DNA of 64,000 nucleotides from Prevotella heparinolytica (lineage in GTDB: Bacteria; Bacteroidota; Bacteroidia; Bacteroidales; Bacteroidaceae), in assembly GCF_004342845.1 (NCBI RefSeq), contig NZ_SLXB01000020.1, positions 19,270 through 83,269 on the forward strand, given 5' to 3'. Positions 37,253 through 45,975 of this stretch are shown piece after piece. Position numbers and translations under genes: made by a program. The first letter of the stretch is position 1; every line of letters begins with the position of its first letter. The notes beneath the pieces are model-generated. The model searched no databases. It had not been told where the DNA came from and was given only the letters and a program-made list of their open reading frames with translations.

Positions 37253-37898
37253 TTAATGCCACAGCATATTTCCTGTTACCGGTTTGAACTCAGCCTCATC
37301 GCTTCGGCGAAGCTTTATGCTTCCATCGTTCCAGTTGGAAAGCCATCCGCCAATAATATGTCCCAGAAATACGGTTTTTAGTTTATGAAGGCCTTTGGCT
37401 AAAGCAATAGAGGTGTCTTTACGAGAATGGCGTTTAACTTCACCACTATTGTTTATTAGTAGCTTATCGTCTAACCAGACTTCTTCTAAGTCGGACGAAA
37501 GGAAATAGACCCCATCGGCGGGAATTTCCAGGAAACCGGTGCCCACGGCAGCATATTGCTTGACACTGCGCATCGACTCGTCATACTTCTCTTGGGAAGT
37601 CAATTCGTTGAGTTGCTTTATTTCTTTTATGACATCGGGAGTTTTAGCGGAAGCATTCAGTTCATTTATATTGAGATAGTAGCCGTAAGTCATTTCGACA
37701 GTCAGTCCTTGTTTTAGATTTTCGGCTCTGATGGCAGGCATCGGTGTCTGTTTCTCAATGAGGATAGTGCGCACTCTACTCAACTTGCCCGAAGACAGTA
37801 AAGTGGCGATTTTCAGTGTTCCGTTTGTACTGAAGCTGATGGGGCTTTCATAACGGGCTGATCGGGCTGTTGGTTCGGTACCATCTGTGGTATAAACC
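37253..37898 (-). pseudogene. C-terminal remnant of a GH20-type beta-hexosaminidase
   Basis: About 215 codons starting abruptly at VYTTDGTEPTARSARYESPI, the typical beginning of the chitobiase/hexosaminidase C-terminal beta domain, then a PA14-like region (GTGFLEIPADGVYFLSSDLEEVWLDDKLLINNSGEVKRHS) and a normal stop. The whole catalytic GH20 barrel and signal peptide are missing. The open frame continues past the junction to 38059 only because it runs antisense through the adjoining regulator fragment. An exo-acting N-acetylhexosaminidase of a glycan locus was probably encoded here before deletion. Confidence 0.8.
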
Positions 37899-38416
37899 AT
37901 GTCGGTAGATGACCATCCGGACATGACAGACTTCTTGAAGAAATCACTGAAAGAGTTTTTCAAACAGGTCATTACGGCTGCTGATGGTGTAGAGGCCCTG
38001 CAATTAATGAAGACACATGTGCCCGACGTCATTGTGAGCGATGTGATGATGCCACGCATGAACGGCTATCAACTTTGTATGGAGATCAAGAAGAATGTTG
38101 ATGTCAGTCACATTCCGGTCATATTGCTTACTGCCCGCCACGATGAGCAAAGCCAGAAAGACGGCTATAAAAAGAGATGGGAATGAGTCGCGCTTCTCTC
38201 TACAATAAACTGAAAGTGCTGACAGATATGAGCGCCAATGAGTATATTAATAAATTCCAGATGGAAAGGGCTATACTGTTAATCCACTCTACTGACATGA
38301 TATTTTCCGACATTGCCGAGAAAGTGGGCTTCACCACCTCTTCTTATTTCAGTACTGCTTTCAAACAATATACGGGAGAGACGCCGACACAATATAAGAA
38401 AAAGATAAGGCAGTGA
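37899..38416 (+). pseudogene. Remnant of a hybrid two-component (HTCS) regulator
   Basis: Two fragments in different frames. 37899-38186 encodes most of a receiver domain (VDDHPDM, FFKQVITAADGVEAL, phospho-acceptor in VIVSDVMMPRMNGYQL, IPVILLTARHDEQSQKDGYKK), which breaks off at RWE-stop before the conserved Lys. 38177-38416 encodes the end of an AraC helix-turn-helix domain (GMSRASLYNKLKVLTDMSANEYINKFQMERA, FTTSSYFSTAFKQYTGETPTQYKKK). The periplasmic sensor, kinase and receiver-to-HTH linker are gone. It is non-functional as a sensor; whether any fragment is made is unknown. Confidence 0.85.
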
Positions 38417-38441
38417 AAGAGATTTGCATCATATATGATAC

Positions 38442-38505
38442 AAGCACGGACTTTACGATGGACACGAACTTTGATGTTGTCCGTGAATCCGTAAAATCCG
38501 TGCTT
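38442..38505 (+). terminator. Hairpin after the HTCS remnant
   Basis: AAGCACGGACTTTACG pairs with CGTAAAATCCGTGCTT over 16 positions with one mismatch. It is of the ATCCGTG type and was probably the terminator of the lost regulator gene. Confidence 0.6.
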
Positions 38506-38552
38506 GAAAGCCAATCTTAAAGTTGTCCTTTAACACACCTTCATTTCATTTG

Positions 38553-38946
38553 TGGAGCTGGAGGGAATCGAACCCTCGTCCAAACGAGGAAATCATAAGC
38601 TTTCTACATGCTTATCTTTGCCTGGGTTTTCGTGCTGCGACAGAATCAAAGCCATCAATCGCAGCCTTATCCTCTAAATTTTCATTCGCGCCACGAGGCT
38701 GGCACGAACTATCCCCGATGTGACTGCACCACTGAACCGGAATGCTTCGGAGCAACAGCTTCCGAGTGATGTCTCGTCCCGGCACCTTGTGCCGGGATTA
38801 AGCTAATCTACTATGATTCGATTAAGCAGCAAGAGCGTAATTAGTTTCGCCAGATAAAATTTTGAAGACTGAGATTTAAGTGCAAATCAACGACGCACTG
38901 CATGCTTACTTACCATTTCTGCCCGCTGTCAAATCCAGTCAACCCC
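38553..38946 (-). ncRNA. ssrA: Transfer-messenger RNA
   Basis: tmRNA rescues stalled ribosomes by tagging the nascent peptide. On the minus strand the acceptor stem GGGGTTG (5' end at 38946) pairs with CAGCTCC followed by discriminator A (3' end at 38553). The T arm is GGTTCGATTCCC. The tag frame at 38822-38851 reads GETNYALAA then stop, the tag of Bacteroides tmRNAs. Pseudoknot-type stems follow (for example CCCGGCAC/GTGCCGGG). The 3' CCA is not encoded (the genome has CAA), so it must be added. It is the one-piece form of about 394 nt, with a promoter box 67-74 nt upstream. Confidence 0.97.
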
Positions 38947-38980
38947 TTTACTTTGTTACTTACAGGAAAACAAAAATGTG

Positions 38981-39008
38981 GAAGAAACGGGATTATCCCG
39001 CTTTCTTC
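38981..39008 (-). other. Hairpin in the 5' leader of pre-tmRNA
   Basis: A near-perfect inverted repeat, GAAGAAA-CGGGAT against ATCCCG-C-TTTCTTC, between the promoter and the mature 5' end of ssrA. It may be a processing signal removed by RNase P or others. Confidence 0.5.
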
Positions 39009-39012
39009 GGTG

Positions 39013-39020
39013 CAAAGATA
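39013..39020 (-). promoter_or_regulatory. Bacteroides -7 box (TATCTTTG) for ssrA
   Basis: Minus-strand TATCTTTG; the predicted transcription start is around 39006, about 60 nt upstream of the mature tmRNA 5' end. Confidence 0.7.
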
Positions 39021-39305
39021 CGAAAACTTTATTTAAACAGACTCTCATTTCGGGATAAAACTTTGAGCGTGGATTGTCCTGCTTTGCTTTCGATATCTGT
39101 TTTTTTAGAGAAAAGTGGTGTCCTTATGGTAAATAATCCTTATGTATGGGTTGCCTCCTCTTCCGGTTCACGTTTGGCTTCTCTTCTGCTTTTTATTTAC
39201 TGCACGACCCACAATGCTTCTGCTGTAAACAGAAAAAACAATCTCAAAATGAATACTTAAAAGCTTGCCGACAGATTTAAGCCAATGTTTTATTCCCTAT
39301 GAATA

Positions 39306-39390
39306 TTTGTTTTCTTATAAAAATATGTTCTTATGGAAAACATTTGTGTTCCTTATTTGTTTTCTTGTGGAAAATAGTCTTATTGGAATA
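39306..39390 (+). promoter_or_regulatory. Iterated TTCTTATGGAAAA-like sites before the efflux operon
   Basis: TTCTTATAAAAA (39312), TTCTTATGGAAAA (39328), TTCCTTAT (39349), TTCTTGTGGAAAA (39362) and GTCTTATTGGAAT (39377) recur at 13-21 bp steps just before the first gene of the efflux operon. They may be regulator sites; no clear TAnnTTTG is seen among them. The rest of the 38947-39414 gap holds the ssrA promoter and nothing else recognisable. Confidence 0.4.
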
Positions 39391-39414
39391 TAAATCAGTT
39401 AAAATTGTACTGGA

Positions 39415-39621
39415 ATGGAAAAAATGTGGAAAAAGTATCGACCCACCCTGCTTGGCATTTTGCTGGGAGTATTGGCAGGTTATCTCTATTGGAGATTTGT
39501 TGGCTGTTCTACCGGAAGTTGTCCGATCACATCATCGCCTGTTTATAGTAGTATGTGGGGTGGTTTGTTGGGAGGATTGGCGTTTAACTCTTTTCAAAAA
39601 GCACCGAAAGATGAGTCGTAG
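39415..39621 (+). CDS. DUF6132-type small membrane protein
   Basis: A 68-residue protein with two hydrophobic helices (TLLGILLGVLAGYLYWRFV and SSMWGGLLGGLAF) and a conserved cysteine pair in the turn, GCSTGSCPITSSP. The pattern is that of DUF6132 proteins, which are found near thioredoxins and rhodanese-like proteins in Bacteroidetes. The two cysteines could form a redox pair or bind a metal. It is the first gene of the efflux operon and overlaps the next small gene by 11 nt. Confidence 0.75.
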   Translation: MEKMWKKYRPTLLGILLGVLAGYLYWRFVGCSTGSCPITSSPVYSSMWGGLLGGLAFNSFQKAPKDES

Positions 39622-39850
39622 TCTGAAAAGCTGGGACGCCATACGTCTTGTACGATTGGTTGCCGGCATCGGCATTGGCTTTTATGCCTTGTATTCGACC
39701 GATTACGTGTTTCTTCTACCGGCTGTGGCATTTCTGTTGCAAGCTGCCCTGAACCTCACTTGCGGAGGAAGTGGCTGCTCCACTGCAAATAGTCGGAAGC
39801 GTGTTTATGGAGATGTGATAAAGCCTTATCAATCTGGAAATCGGAGATGA
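39611..39850 (+). CDS. Small DUF2892-like membrane protein
   Basis: A 79-residue protein starting MSRSLKSWDAIRLVRL, with two hydrophobic segments (LVAGIGIGFYALYSTDYVFLLPAVAFLLQAAL) and a cysteine-containing end, LTCGGSGCST. The pattern resembles DUF2892/YgaP-type inner-membrane proteins. The true start is the ATG at 39611, inside the preceding gene, giving an 11-nt overlap and probable translational coupling. Like its neighbour it carries a two-cysteine motif, which fits the thioredoxin encoded next. Confidence 0.7.
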   Translation: MSRSLKSWDAIRLVRLVAGIGIGFYALYSTDYVFLLPAVAFLLQAALNLTCGGSGCSTANSRKRVYGDVIKPYQSGNRR

Positions 39851-39902
39851 AAAATGAGTGATTATAGAAACTGAAAATGAATAATATAAAAATAAGGATA
39901 AG

Positions 39903-40289
39903 ATGAAAACAATTCAATTGACAAAAGGTGAATTTTTGAGAAGAGTGGCGGATTATGAGACAAATCCCTCCGAGTGGAAATATTTGGGTGATAAACCTGC
40001 TATTGTAGACTTCTATGCGGACTGGTGCGGCCCTTGTAAGATGGTGGCTCCTATTCTGGAAGAGCTTGCTGCCGAATATGGCGATTCTATTTACATTTAT
40101 AAGATAAACACGGAAGAAGAGCCTGAATTATCGGCGGCTTTCGGCATTCGTTCTATTCCTTCGCTTTTGTTCATCCCGATGAACGAGAGTCCTCAAATGG
40201 CTATGGGAGCCATGTCGAAGGCTGACTTTAAACGTGCCATCGAAGAGGTGTTGCTTGGGGGTGAAGCTGGCAAGAACTTAAAGGGATAG
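39903..40289 (+). CDS. Thioredoxin-family protein
   Basis: A 128-residue cytoplasmic thioredoxin fold. The active site is DWCGPCK (Cys42 and Cys45), preceded by the strand PAIVDFYA. The cis-proline region is RSIPSLLFIP, and the C-terminal helix is DFKRAIEEVL. It has an N-terminal extension of about 15 residues (TKGEFLRRVADYETNPSEWKYLG) typical of Bacteroidetes thioredoxins. It has no signal peptide. It stands between two cysteine-bearing membrane proteins and the RND genes, so a redox link with the efflux system is plausible but unproven. Confidence 0.92.
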   Translation: MKTIQLTKGEFLRRVADYETNPSEWKYLGDKPAIVDFYADWCGPCKMVAPILEELAAEYGDSIYIYKINTEEEPELSAAFGIRSIPSLLFIPMNESPQMAMGAMSKADFKRAIEEVLLGGEAGKNLKG

Positions 40290-40317
40290 TAACGGAATAA
40301 TTACAAGTTTGTAGCAT

Positions 40318-41643
40318 ATGAATCGTAGGAATATGTTTTTAATAGTGGGACTATGCTTCTTGGCTGTTGTTTTGCCGCTAAAAGCCCAGCAGGACACCTA
40401 CCTGTCGGTTGACGATGCTTTGCTGATGGCGGTGCAGAACAATAAAAATATCCGGATGGCTGAGTTGGAGCATAGAATGGCTAATGCTGATTTCCATCAG
40501 ACTGACGCCCTTTTTCTGCCCCAGTTGTCGACGGGCTACCAAGCGGTAGTGACAAATAACCCGTTGAACGCCTTTGGTTTCTTGCTTCAGCAAGAGAAGG
40601 TGACGGCGCAGGACTTTGATCCGGCAAAATTGAATCATCCGGGCATTACACGGAATTATGGAGCAAGCGTCGATGTGCAAATGCCTTTATTCAATCCGGA
40701 TATGATATATGCCCGTCAGGGAGCAAAAATACAGAAGGACGTATATAAGCATAAAGCGCAATATACCGTAGATTATATAAAATTCGAAGTGCAGAAAGCA
40801 TATACCCGGCTGCAATTTGCTTATCAAGCACGGGCGGTGTTAAGGGCAACCTTATCGGACGTGGAGCAGATTCTTCGGTCTGTGCAAAACTTCTATGAGC
40901 AGGGTCTGGTTCAGAAGTCGGATGTGCTGAATGCCCAAGTACAAGTGAACACCATAGAAAGTGCGCTTACCAAAGCGGAAAGCAGTATATCCAATGCTTC
41001 TGACGGGTTGAAACTGTTGCTCGGCATGGAACAAGTGGAAGGCGGCAATGTTTTTCTGACGGATTCGTTGGTGTTGAAGGAGGAAACCGGGATTGCTGCT
41101 TCATTTTCGCCGATGAGGTCGGATGTGCTTGCCATGCAGAGGGTCGTGGATGCCTCCAATGCCATGGTGAAATCATCCGTAATGAAGTTCCTTCCTAAAG
41201 TCAATGCTTTCGGCAGTTATCAGTTTAACGATACCAAGTTTTTCGGATTTGATAATAATTCTTATCTGGCAGGTGTCAGTTTGACTTGGACCATCTTTTC
41301 GGGAAACAGAAATGCAAGTAAGTTGCGTTCGGATATACTCCGGCGGGATAAGCTGAAACTGGATTTGGAGGAATACAAGGACAAAAGCCGTATGGAGGTG
41401 AATAAGACCGCACGGGATTTGCAAGACCTGAAACAAGAAATCAGGAAACATCAGGCCAGTGTGGAGCAAGCGGATGAGGCTTTGCGCATAATGAACAACC
41501 GTTATAAAGAAGGCTTGGCCAGTACAACGGATTTGCTTGCTTCACAGGCTCAATTTTCTCAGCAGAAGCTCTCGCTGGCTCAGGCTGTGATGAGTTATAA
41601 TGTCACTTATTATTATCAAGAGTTACTGACATCCGTCAAATAA
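40318..41643 (+). CDS. TolC-family outer-membrane efflux protein
   Basis: A 441-residue outer-membrane channel with signal peptide (FLIVGLCFLAVVLPLKAQ). The sequence is dominated by the long amphipathic helices of TolC proteins and has the two-fold repeat: VDDALLMAVQNNKNIRMAELEHRMANADF (about 27-55) and SPMRSDVLAMQRVVDASNAMVKSSVMKFLPKVNAFGSYQ (about 265-305). A beta-hairpin region YLAGVSLTWTIFSGNRNASKL follows. It supplies the outer-membrane exit for the adaptor and permease encoded downstream. Confidence 0.93.
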   Translation: MNRRNMFLIVGLCFLAVVLPLKAQQDTYLSVDDALLMAVQNNKNIRMAELEHRMANADFHQTDALFLPQLSTGYQAVVTNNPLNAFGFLLQQEKVTAQDFDPAKLNHPGITRNYGASVDVQMPLFNPDMIYARQGAKIQKDVYKHKAQYTVDYIKFEVQKAYTRLQFAYQARAVLRATLSDVEQILRSVQNFYEQGLVQKSDVLNAQVQVNTIESALTKAESSISNASDGLKLLLGMEQVEGGNVFLTDSLVLKEETGIAASFSPMRSDVLAMQRVVDASNAMVKSSVMKFLPKVNAFGSYQFNDTKFFGFDNNSYLAGVSLTWTIFSGNRNASKLRSDILRRDKLKLDLEEYKDKSRMEVNKTARDLQDLKQEIRKHQASVEQADEALRIMNNRYKEGLASTTDLLASQAQFSQQKLSLAQAVMSYNVTYYYQELLTSVK

Positions 41644-41660
41644 GTAAGATAGAAATCACT

Positions 41661-42743
41661 ATGACAACATTTATAAAAATATTTTTTTCAGAGATTATAC
41701 TTATTGCTGCATTATCCGCTTGCTCATCGACTACCGATGAAAGAGCAGAAGAAACTGTTGTTGCAGTAGAAACCTATTTGCCGACCGCTTCGCATGAAAA
41801 TGGCTTTTTTGTAAGCGGAATGGTGTCGGCCAAGCAAACAGCCATGATAAGTACCCGGGTAATGGGGTTTGTTGATAAAGTATACGTGAAGCAGGGAGAC
41901 GCAGTAAGACAAGGGCAATTGTTGCTTGTAATCAATAGTGATGACCTGAAAGCAAAAAAAGCACAGGCTGAGGCTATGGTGGCCGAGGCTGAAGCTGCCT
42001 CAAAAAATGCGAATCGGGACTATGAACGCTACAAAGCCTTGTACGAACGGAAGAGTGTTTCACTGAAAGAGTTTGAAAACATGGAGTTGAATCAAACCTC
42101 TGTCAATGCCAAATTGCAAATGGCGCGTCAGGCGCACAACGAAGTAAATGCCATGCTGGCTTATACCGATATCCGTGCGCCTTTCTCCGGCATAGTCACA
42201 CAACGGATGATTGACGAGGGAAGTACTGCCACTTCGGGCATGCCTCTATTGAGCATGGAACAATCGGGTGAACTGGAGATTAAAGCTTCAGTGCCCGAAA
42301 ACCATGTGTCCTACATAAAAGTGGGCAATCCCGTCAAAGTGGATATTAAATCGCTTGGCAAACGTCTGGATGGGAAAGTTAGTGAAATCAGTCCGTCTTC
42401 TGCACTCAGTGGCGGACAGTATGCCATGAAGATTGCAATTGCTCCCGGGGAGAAAGAAAACCTTCGTGCCGGTATGTATGCCGGCATTTACATCCTTGGA
42501 AAAACGGGCAGGGAAAGCACGAAAAACGTTTGGATAGACGCTTCTTCCATTATAATGCGCGACCAGTTGACCGGTGTATATGTGGCTACTACCGATAACT
42601 ATGCCCTGCTTCGCTGGGTGAGGCTTGGCAAAGAGATTGGCGGGCAAGTGGAGGTTTTATCCGGACTGAAGGCGGACGACAGAATTATCCGCCATGCCGA
42701 AGGCAAGTTATATAATGGAAAGAAAATCAGTGTACAAAAATAA
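41661..42743 (+). CDS. RND efflux periplasmic adaptor lipoprotein
   Basis: A 360-residue membrane-fusion protein with lipobox ALSAC (Cys21). It has the lipoyl-like half FVDKVYVKQGDAVRQGQLLLVINSDDL, the helical hairpin KAQAEAMVAEAEAASKNANRDYERYKALYERKSVSLKEFENMEL, the second lipoyl half YTDIRAPFSGIVTQRMIDEGS, and beta-barrel and membrane-proximal domains (AGMYAGIYILGK, LRWVRLGKEIGGQVEVLSGL). It links the permease to the TolC-type channel. Confidence 0.93.
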   Translation: MTTFIKIFFSEIILIAALSACSSTTDERAEETVVAVETYLPTASHENGFFVSGMVSAKQTAMISTRVMGFVDKVYVKQGDAVRQGQLLLVINSDDLKAKKAQAEAMVAEAEAASKNANRDYERYKALYERKSVSLKEFENMELNQTSVNAKLQMARQAHNEVNAMLAYTDIRAPFSGIVTQRMIDEGSTATSGMPLLSMEQSGELEIKASVPENHVSYIKVGNPVKVDIKSLGKRLDGKVSEISPSSALSGGQYAMKIAIAPGEKENLRAGMYAGIYILGKTGRESTKNVWIDASSIIMRDQLTGVYVATTDNYALLRWVRLGKEIGGQVEVLSGLKADDRIIRHAEGKLYNGKKISVQK

Positions 42744-42754
42744 AACGAACAACT

Positions 42755-45700
42755 ATGGAACAAGGAATATCGGGAAGAATAGCAAGGGTTTTTATCAAGT
42801 CCAAGCTGAGCCTCCTGCTGATGATTGCTTTTGTGCTGCTCGGACTATTCAGCATCTACTCCATTCCGCGCGAAGAAGAGCCTCAGATTGAAGTGCCTAT
42901 GGCCGATATAATGATAGGCTATCCCGGAGCAAGTCCGGAGGAGATGGAAACAGCCGTGGTGCAGCCGGTTGAGAAACTCCTTTCGAATATAAAAGGGGTG
43001 GAAGACGTTTATTCCACTTCAATGAACGGCATGGCCATGCTTACGGTGCAATTCTATGTGGGTGAGGATGTGGAGCGCTCGTTAGTGAAGCTGTACAATG
43101 AACTGATGAAAAACCTTGACCGGATGCCGCAGGGTGTCACCGTGCCGCTGGTCAAGACGCGTTCGATAGATGACGTTCCGGTTCTGTCATTCACGTTGTG
43201 GAGCGACCGGATGGGTGGTTATCAAATCAGGCAGATAGCCGAGGTGGTATCCAATGAAATCAAGAAAATACCGGATGTGGCGCAGGTCAATATATCGGGT
43301 GGGCAAAGCCGCCAGCTGAACGTTTGGCTTGATAAGGACAAGATGGCGGAAAGCAGAGTGGATTTCAGCATGATTTCCCGTTCGCTGGAAGCCAATAATG
43401 CCCACATGCAAAGCGGCAATATGGTGACCGGTGATGTCGTTTATTCTGTGCAGACCGGCAATTTCTTCGCCAATGTGGAAGAAGTAAAGAATGCCATTGT
43501 GGGAACCAAGGACGGCCACCCCGTCTATCTCTATCAGATTGCGACAGTGAATGACGGGCCGAAATTGCCCGATACCTATGTCTCCTTTGGTTATGGTGCC
43601 GCCAGTCCGAAAAAACAGAACGAACATCCCGACGAATATGATGCCGTAACCGTTTCTATCTCTAAGAAGAAAGGTGCGGATGCAATGAAGCTGGCAGATG
43701 TCATTATAAATAAGGTGGAGCATCTGAAGAAAGACCTTATTACGGACGATTTGAATGTAGAGGTGACCCGCAACTATGGCCTTACTGCCTCGCACAAGGT
43801 TTCCGAATTGCTTTGGCACCTCACGATTGCCATTGTCATCGTTACACTGTTTGTGATGCTGGCCATGGGATGGAGGGGTGGCTTGGTCGTATTCCTATCG
43901 GTGCCCATCACTTTTGCTCTGACGTTGTTTGCATACTATTTTCTGGGTTATACGTTGAACCGGATAACGCTGTTCGCTCTTGTTTTTGTGACAGGTATCG
44001 TGACGGACGACTCGATTATCATAGCCGAAAACATGTATCGCCACTTTAAAATGAGGAAATTGCCGCCGATGCAGGCTGCTCTTCATGCCATTAACGAGGT
44101 GGGAAATCCTACGATATTGGCTACGCTGACCGTCATAGCCGCAGTATTGCCCATGGCATTCGTGTCGGGCATGATGGGGCCTTATATGAGCCCGATGCCG
44201 ATAGGCTCGTCCATCGCCATGATTTTCTCACTTCTGTTGGCGCTTACGCTCACACCCTATTTCGGTTTCCTTTTCCTCAGGTATAAAGGAAAAAACGAAA
44301 AGGGTGCCGACGATAACAGTGTTGTTGAAGATGAGGGCGCAGAGGTGCGGCAGACACGCATCTATAAGGCTTATTCAGCCATTACCACTCCTTTTCTTGA
44401 CAGCCGGAAGAAGCGCTGGTCTTTTATGATCGGGCTGACGGTTGTGCTACTTGGGTCGCTTGTTTTGTTTTATACCGAATCGGTGCCCGTTAAGATGTTG
44501 CCTTTCGATAACAAAAGTGAGTTCCAGGTGGTGGTTGATATGCCGGAGGGGACAACGCTGGAACGCACTGCTGCCGTGGCGCAGGAATTGGGTGCCTACA
44601 TTAGTCGGCACAAACTGGTGACCGACTATCAGATTTATGCAGGCACATCGGCTCCCATCAGCTTCAATGGATTGGTTCGCCATTACGACATGCGCAGTGG
44701 AGACAATGTGGCTGACATTCAGGTGAATCTGGTTGACAAGGGCGAACGTAGCGAACAAAGCCATGACATCGCCAAGTCGATGCGTGCCGGTTTACAAGAG
44801 ATTGGTAAAAGACATGGCGCCAACGTGAAAGTGGTTGAAGTACCTCCGGGACCTCCGGTCATGTCCACCATTGTGGCCGAGATATACGGAAATGACTATA
44901 CAAAGCAGATTGAGATTGCCGAACAGGTAAAGGGACTTCTGGCTGAAACCGAAAATGTAGTGGATGTGGATTGGAGTGTGGAAAGCAACCAGACCGAATA
45001 TCGGTTTGAAGTGGATAAGGATAAAGCCATGAAGCTGGGCATTCCGAGTGGGCAAGTGGTACAGAATGTGCGTGCGGCATTGTCGGGCATGCCTGTGGGG
45101 GTACTTCATCAGCCCTCTATGGTCAATCAGGTGGGTATTGTGCTTCAGCTGCCCGAGGAGCAGCGATCGAATATCGACGAGGTGATGAGTGTGAATGTGG
45201 TCAATCCTCATGGAATGTCTACACCAATAGGCCACTTGGTGACCGTGACCGAAAGCGAAAAGCCTAAAAACATCTACCGTAAAAATCAGAGGCGGGTGGT
45301 GTACGTGCTTGCCGAGGTGGCGGGCGAGTTGGAAAGTCCGGTATATGCCATGATGGACGTATCGAAAGAGTTGACTAAGGTTGAACTTCCGGCAGGCTAT
45401 ACGCTTCAGGAGGAATATAGTATGCAACCGGAGTTGGAAGACAACTTCTCGCTCAAGTGGGATGGCGAATGGAAAATAACCTACGAGGTATTTCGTGATT
45501 TAGGTTTGGCATTTCTTTTTGTTCTTGTCATTATTTATATGCTCATCGTAGGGTGGTTTCAAAGTTTTGTCACTCCGTTTGTACAGTTGGCTGCCATACC
45601 ACTGTCATTGATAGGCATTGTATTGGGGCATTGGATTATGGGGGCTTATTTCAGTGCGCCGTCCATGATTGGCTTTATTGCCTTGGCCGGCATCATGGTG

Positions 45701-45973
45701 CGTAACTCGGTATTGCTGATAGACTTCATCGATATCCGTCTCAAAATAGGGATACCATTGAAACAAGCCGTAATCGAGGCCGGAGCCGTGCGCACCACTC
45801 CGATTATCCTGACAGCCGGAGGTGTGGTGCTGGGAGCTATCGTAATGCTGTTCGACCCTATTTTTCAGGGGCTGGCCATCTCGCTTATGGGCGGAACCAT
45901 CACTTCGACGGTACTCACGTTGGTTGTGGTGCCTTTGCTGTACTTTAAGATGTTGAAAAATAAAGTGAAATAA
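42755..45973 (+). CDS. RND efflux permease
   Basis: A 1,072-residue proton-driven exporter with 12 membrane helices in two repeats. Visible marks are the first helix and FSIYSIPREEEPQIEVPMADIMIGYPGASPEEMETAVVQPVEKLL, and the proton-relay segment in helix 4, GIVTDDSIIIAENMYRHF. The second half begins after PVKMLPFDNKSEFQVVVDMPEGTTLERT, and the C-terminal helices include GIMVRNSVLLIDFIDIRL and TTPIILTAGGVVLGAIV. The two porter domains lie between helices 1-2 and 7-8. It is closer to the hydrophobe/amphiphile group in general look; the PII-like gene after it is a feature more often seen with metal exporters. Confidence 0.93.
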   Translation: MEQGISGRIARVFIKSKLSLLLMIAFVLLGLFSIYSIPREEEPQIEVPMADIMIGYPGASPEEMETAVVQPVEKLLSNIKGVEDVYSTSMNGMAMLTVQFYVGEDVERSLVKLYNELMKNLDRMPQGVTVPLVKTRSIDDVPVLSFTLWSDRMGGYQIRQIAEVVSNEIKKIPDVAQVNISGGQSRQLNVWLDKDKMAESRVDFSMISRSLEANNAHMQSGNMVTGDVVYSVQTGNFFANVEEVKNAIVGTKDGHPVYLYQIATVNDGPKLPDTYVSFGYGAASPKKQNEHPDEYDAVTVSISKKKGADAMKLADVIINKVEHLKKDLITDDLNVEVTRNYGLTASHKVSELLWHLTIAIVIVTLFVMLAMGWRGGLVVFLSVPITFALTLFAYYFLGYTLNRITLFALVFVTGIVTDDSIIIAENMYRHFKMRKLPPMQAALHAINEVGNPTILATLTVIAAVLPMAFVSGMMGPYMSPMPIGSSIAMIFSLLLALTLTPYFGFLFLRYKGKNEKGADDNSVVEDEGAEVRQTRIYKAYSAITTPFLDSRKKRWSFMIGLTVVLLGSLVLFYTESVPVKMLPFDNKSEFQVVVDMPEGTTLERTAAVAQELGAYISRHKLVTDYQIYAGTSAPISFNGLVRHYDMRSGDNVADIQVNLVDKGERSEQSHDIAKSMRAGLQEIGKRHGANVKVVEVPPGPPVMSTIVAEIYGNDYTKQIEIAEQVKGLLAETENVVDVDWSVESNQTEYRFEVDKDKAMKLGIPSGQVVQNVRAALSGMPVGVLHQPSMVNQVGIVLQLPEEQRSNIDEVMSVNVVNPHGMSTPIGHLVTVTESEKPKNIYRKNQRRVVYVLAEVAGELESPVYAMMDVSKELTKVELPAGYTLQEEYSMQPELEDNFSLKWDGEWKITYEVFRDLGLAFLFVLVIIYMLIVGWFQSFVTPFVQLAAIPLSLIGIVLGHWIMGAYFSAPSMIGFIALAGIMVRNSVLLIDFIDIRLKIGIPLKQAVIEAGAVRTTPIILTAGGVVLGAIVMLFDPIFQGLAISLMGGTITSTVLTLVVVPLLYFKMLKNKVK

Positions 45974-45975
45974 GT

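Noticed and set aside
37253..38059. Intact 268-residue protein on the minus strand
   Set aside because: The first ~55 residues are the antisense of a receiver domain; only the part from VYTTDGTEP on has protein homology character, so it is a remnant.
38523..38723. 66-codon plus-strand ORF
   Set aside because: It lies almost wholly within the antisense of ssrA, whose RNA structure and tag explain the sequence.
39299..39610. N-terminal part of the 183-codon frame upstream of the small DUF2892-like gene
   Set aside because: It overlaps the DUF6132-type gene in another frame and starts in the iterated-site region; the real start is 39611.
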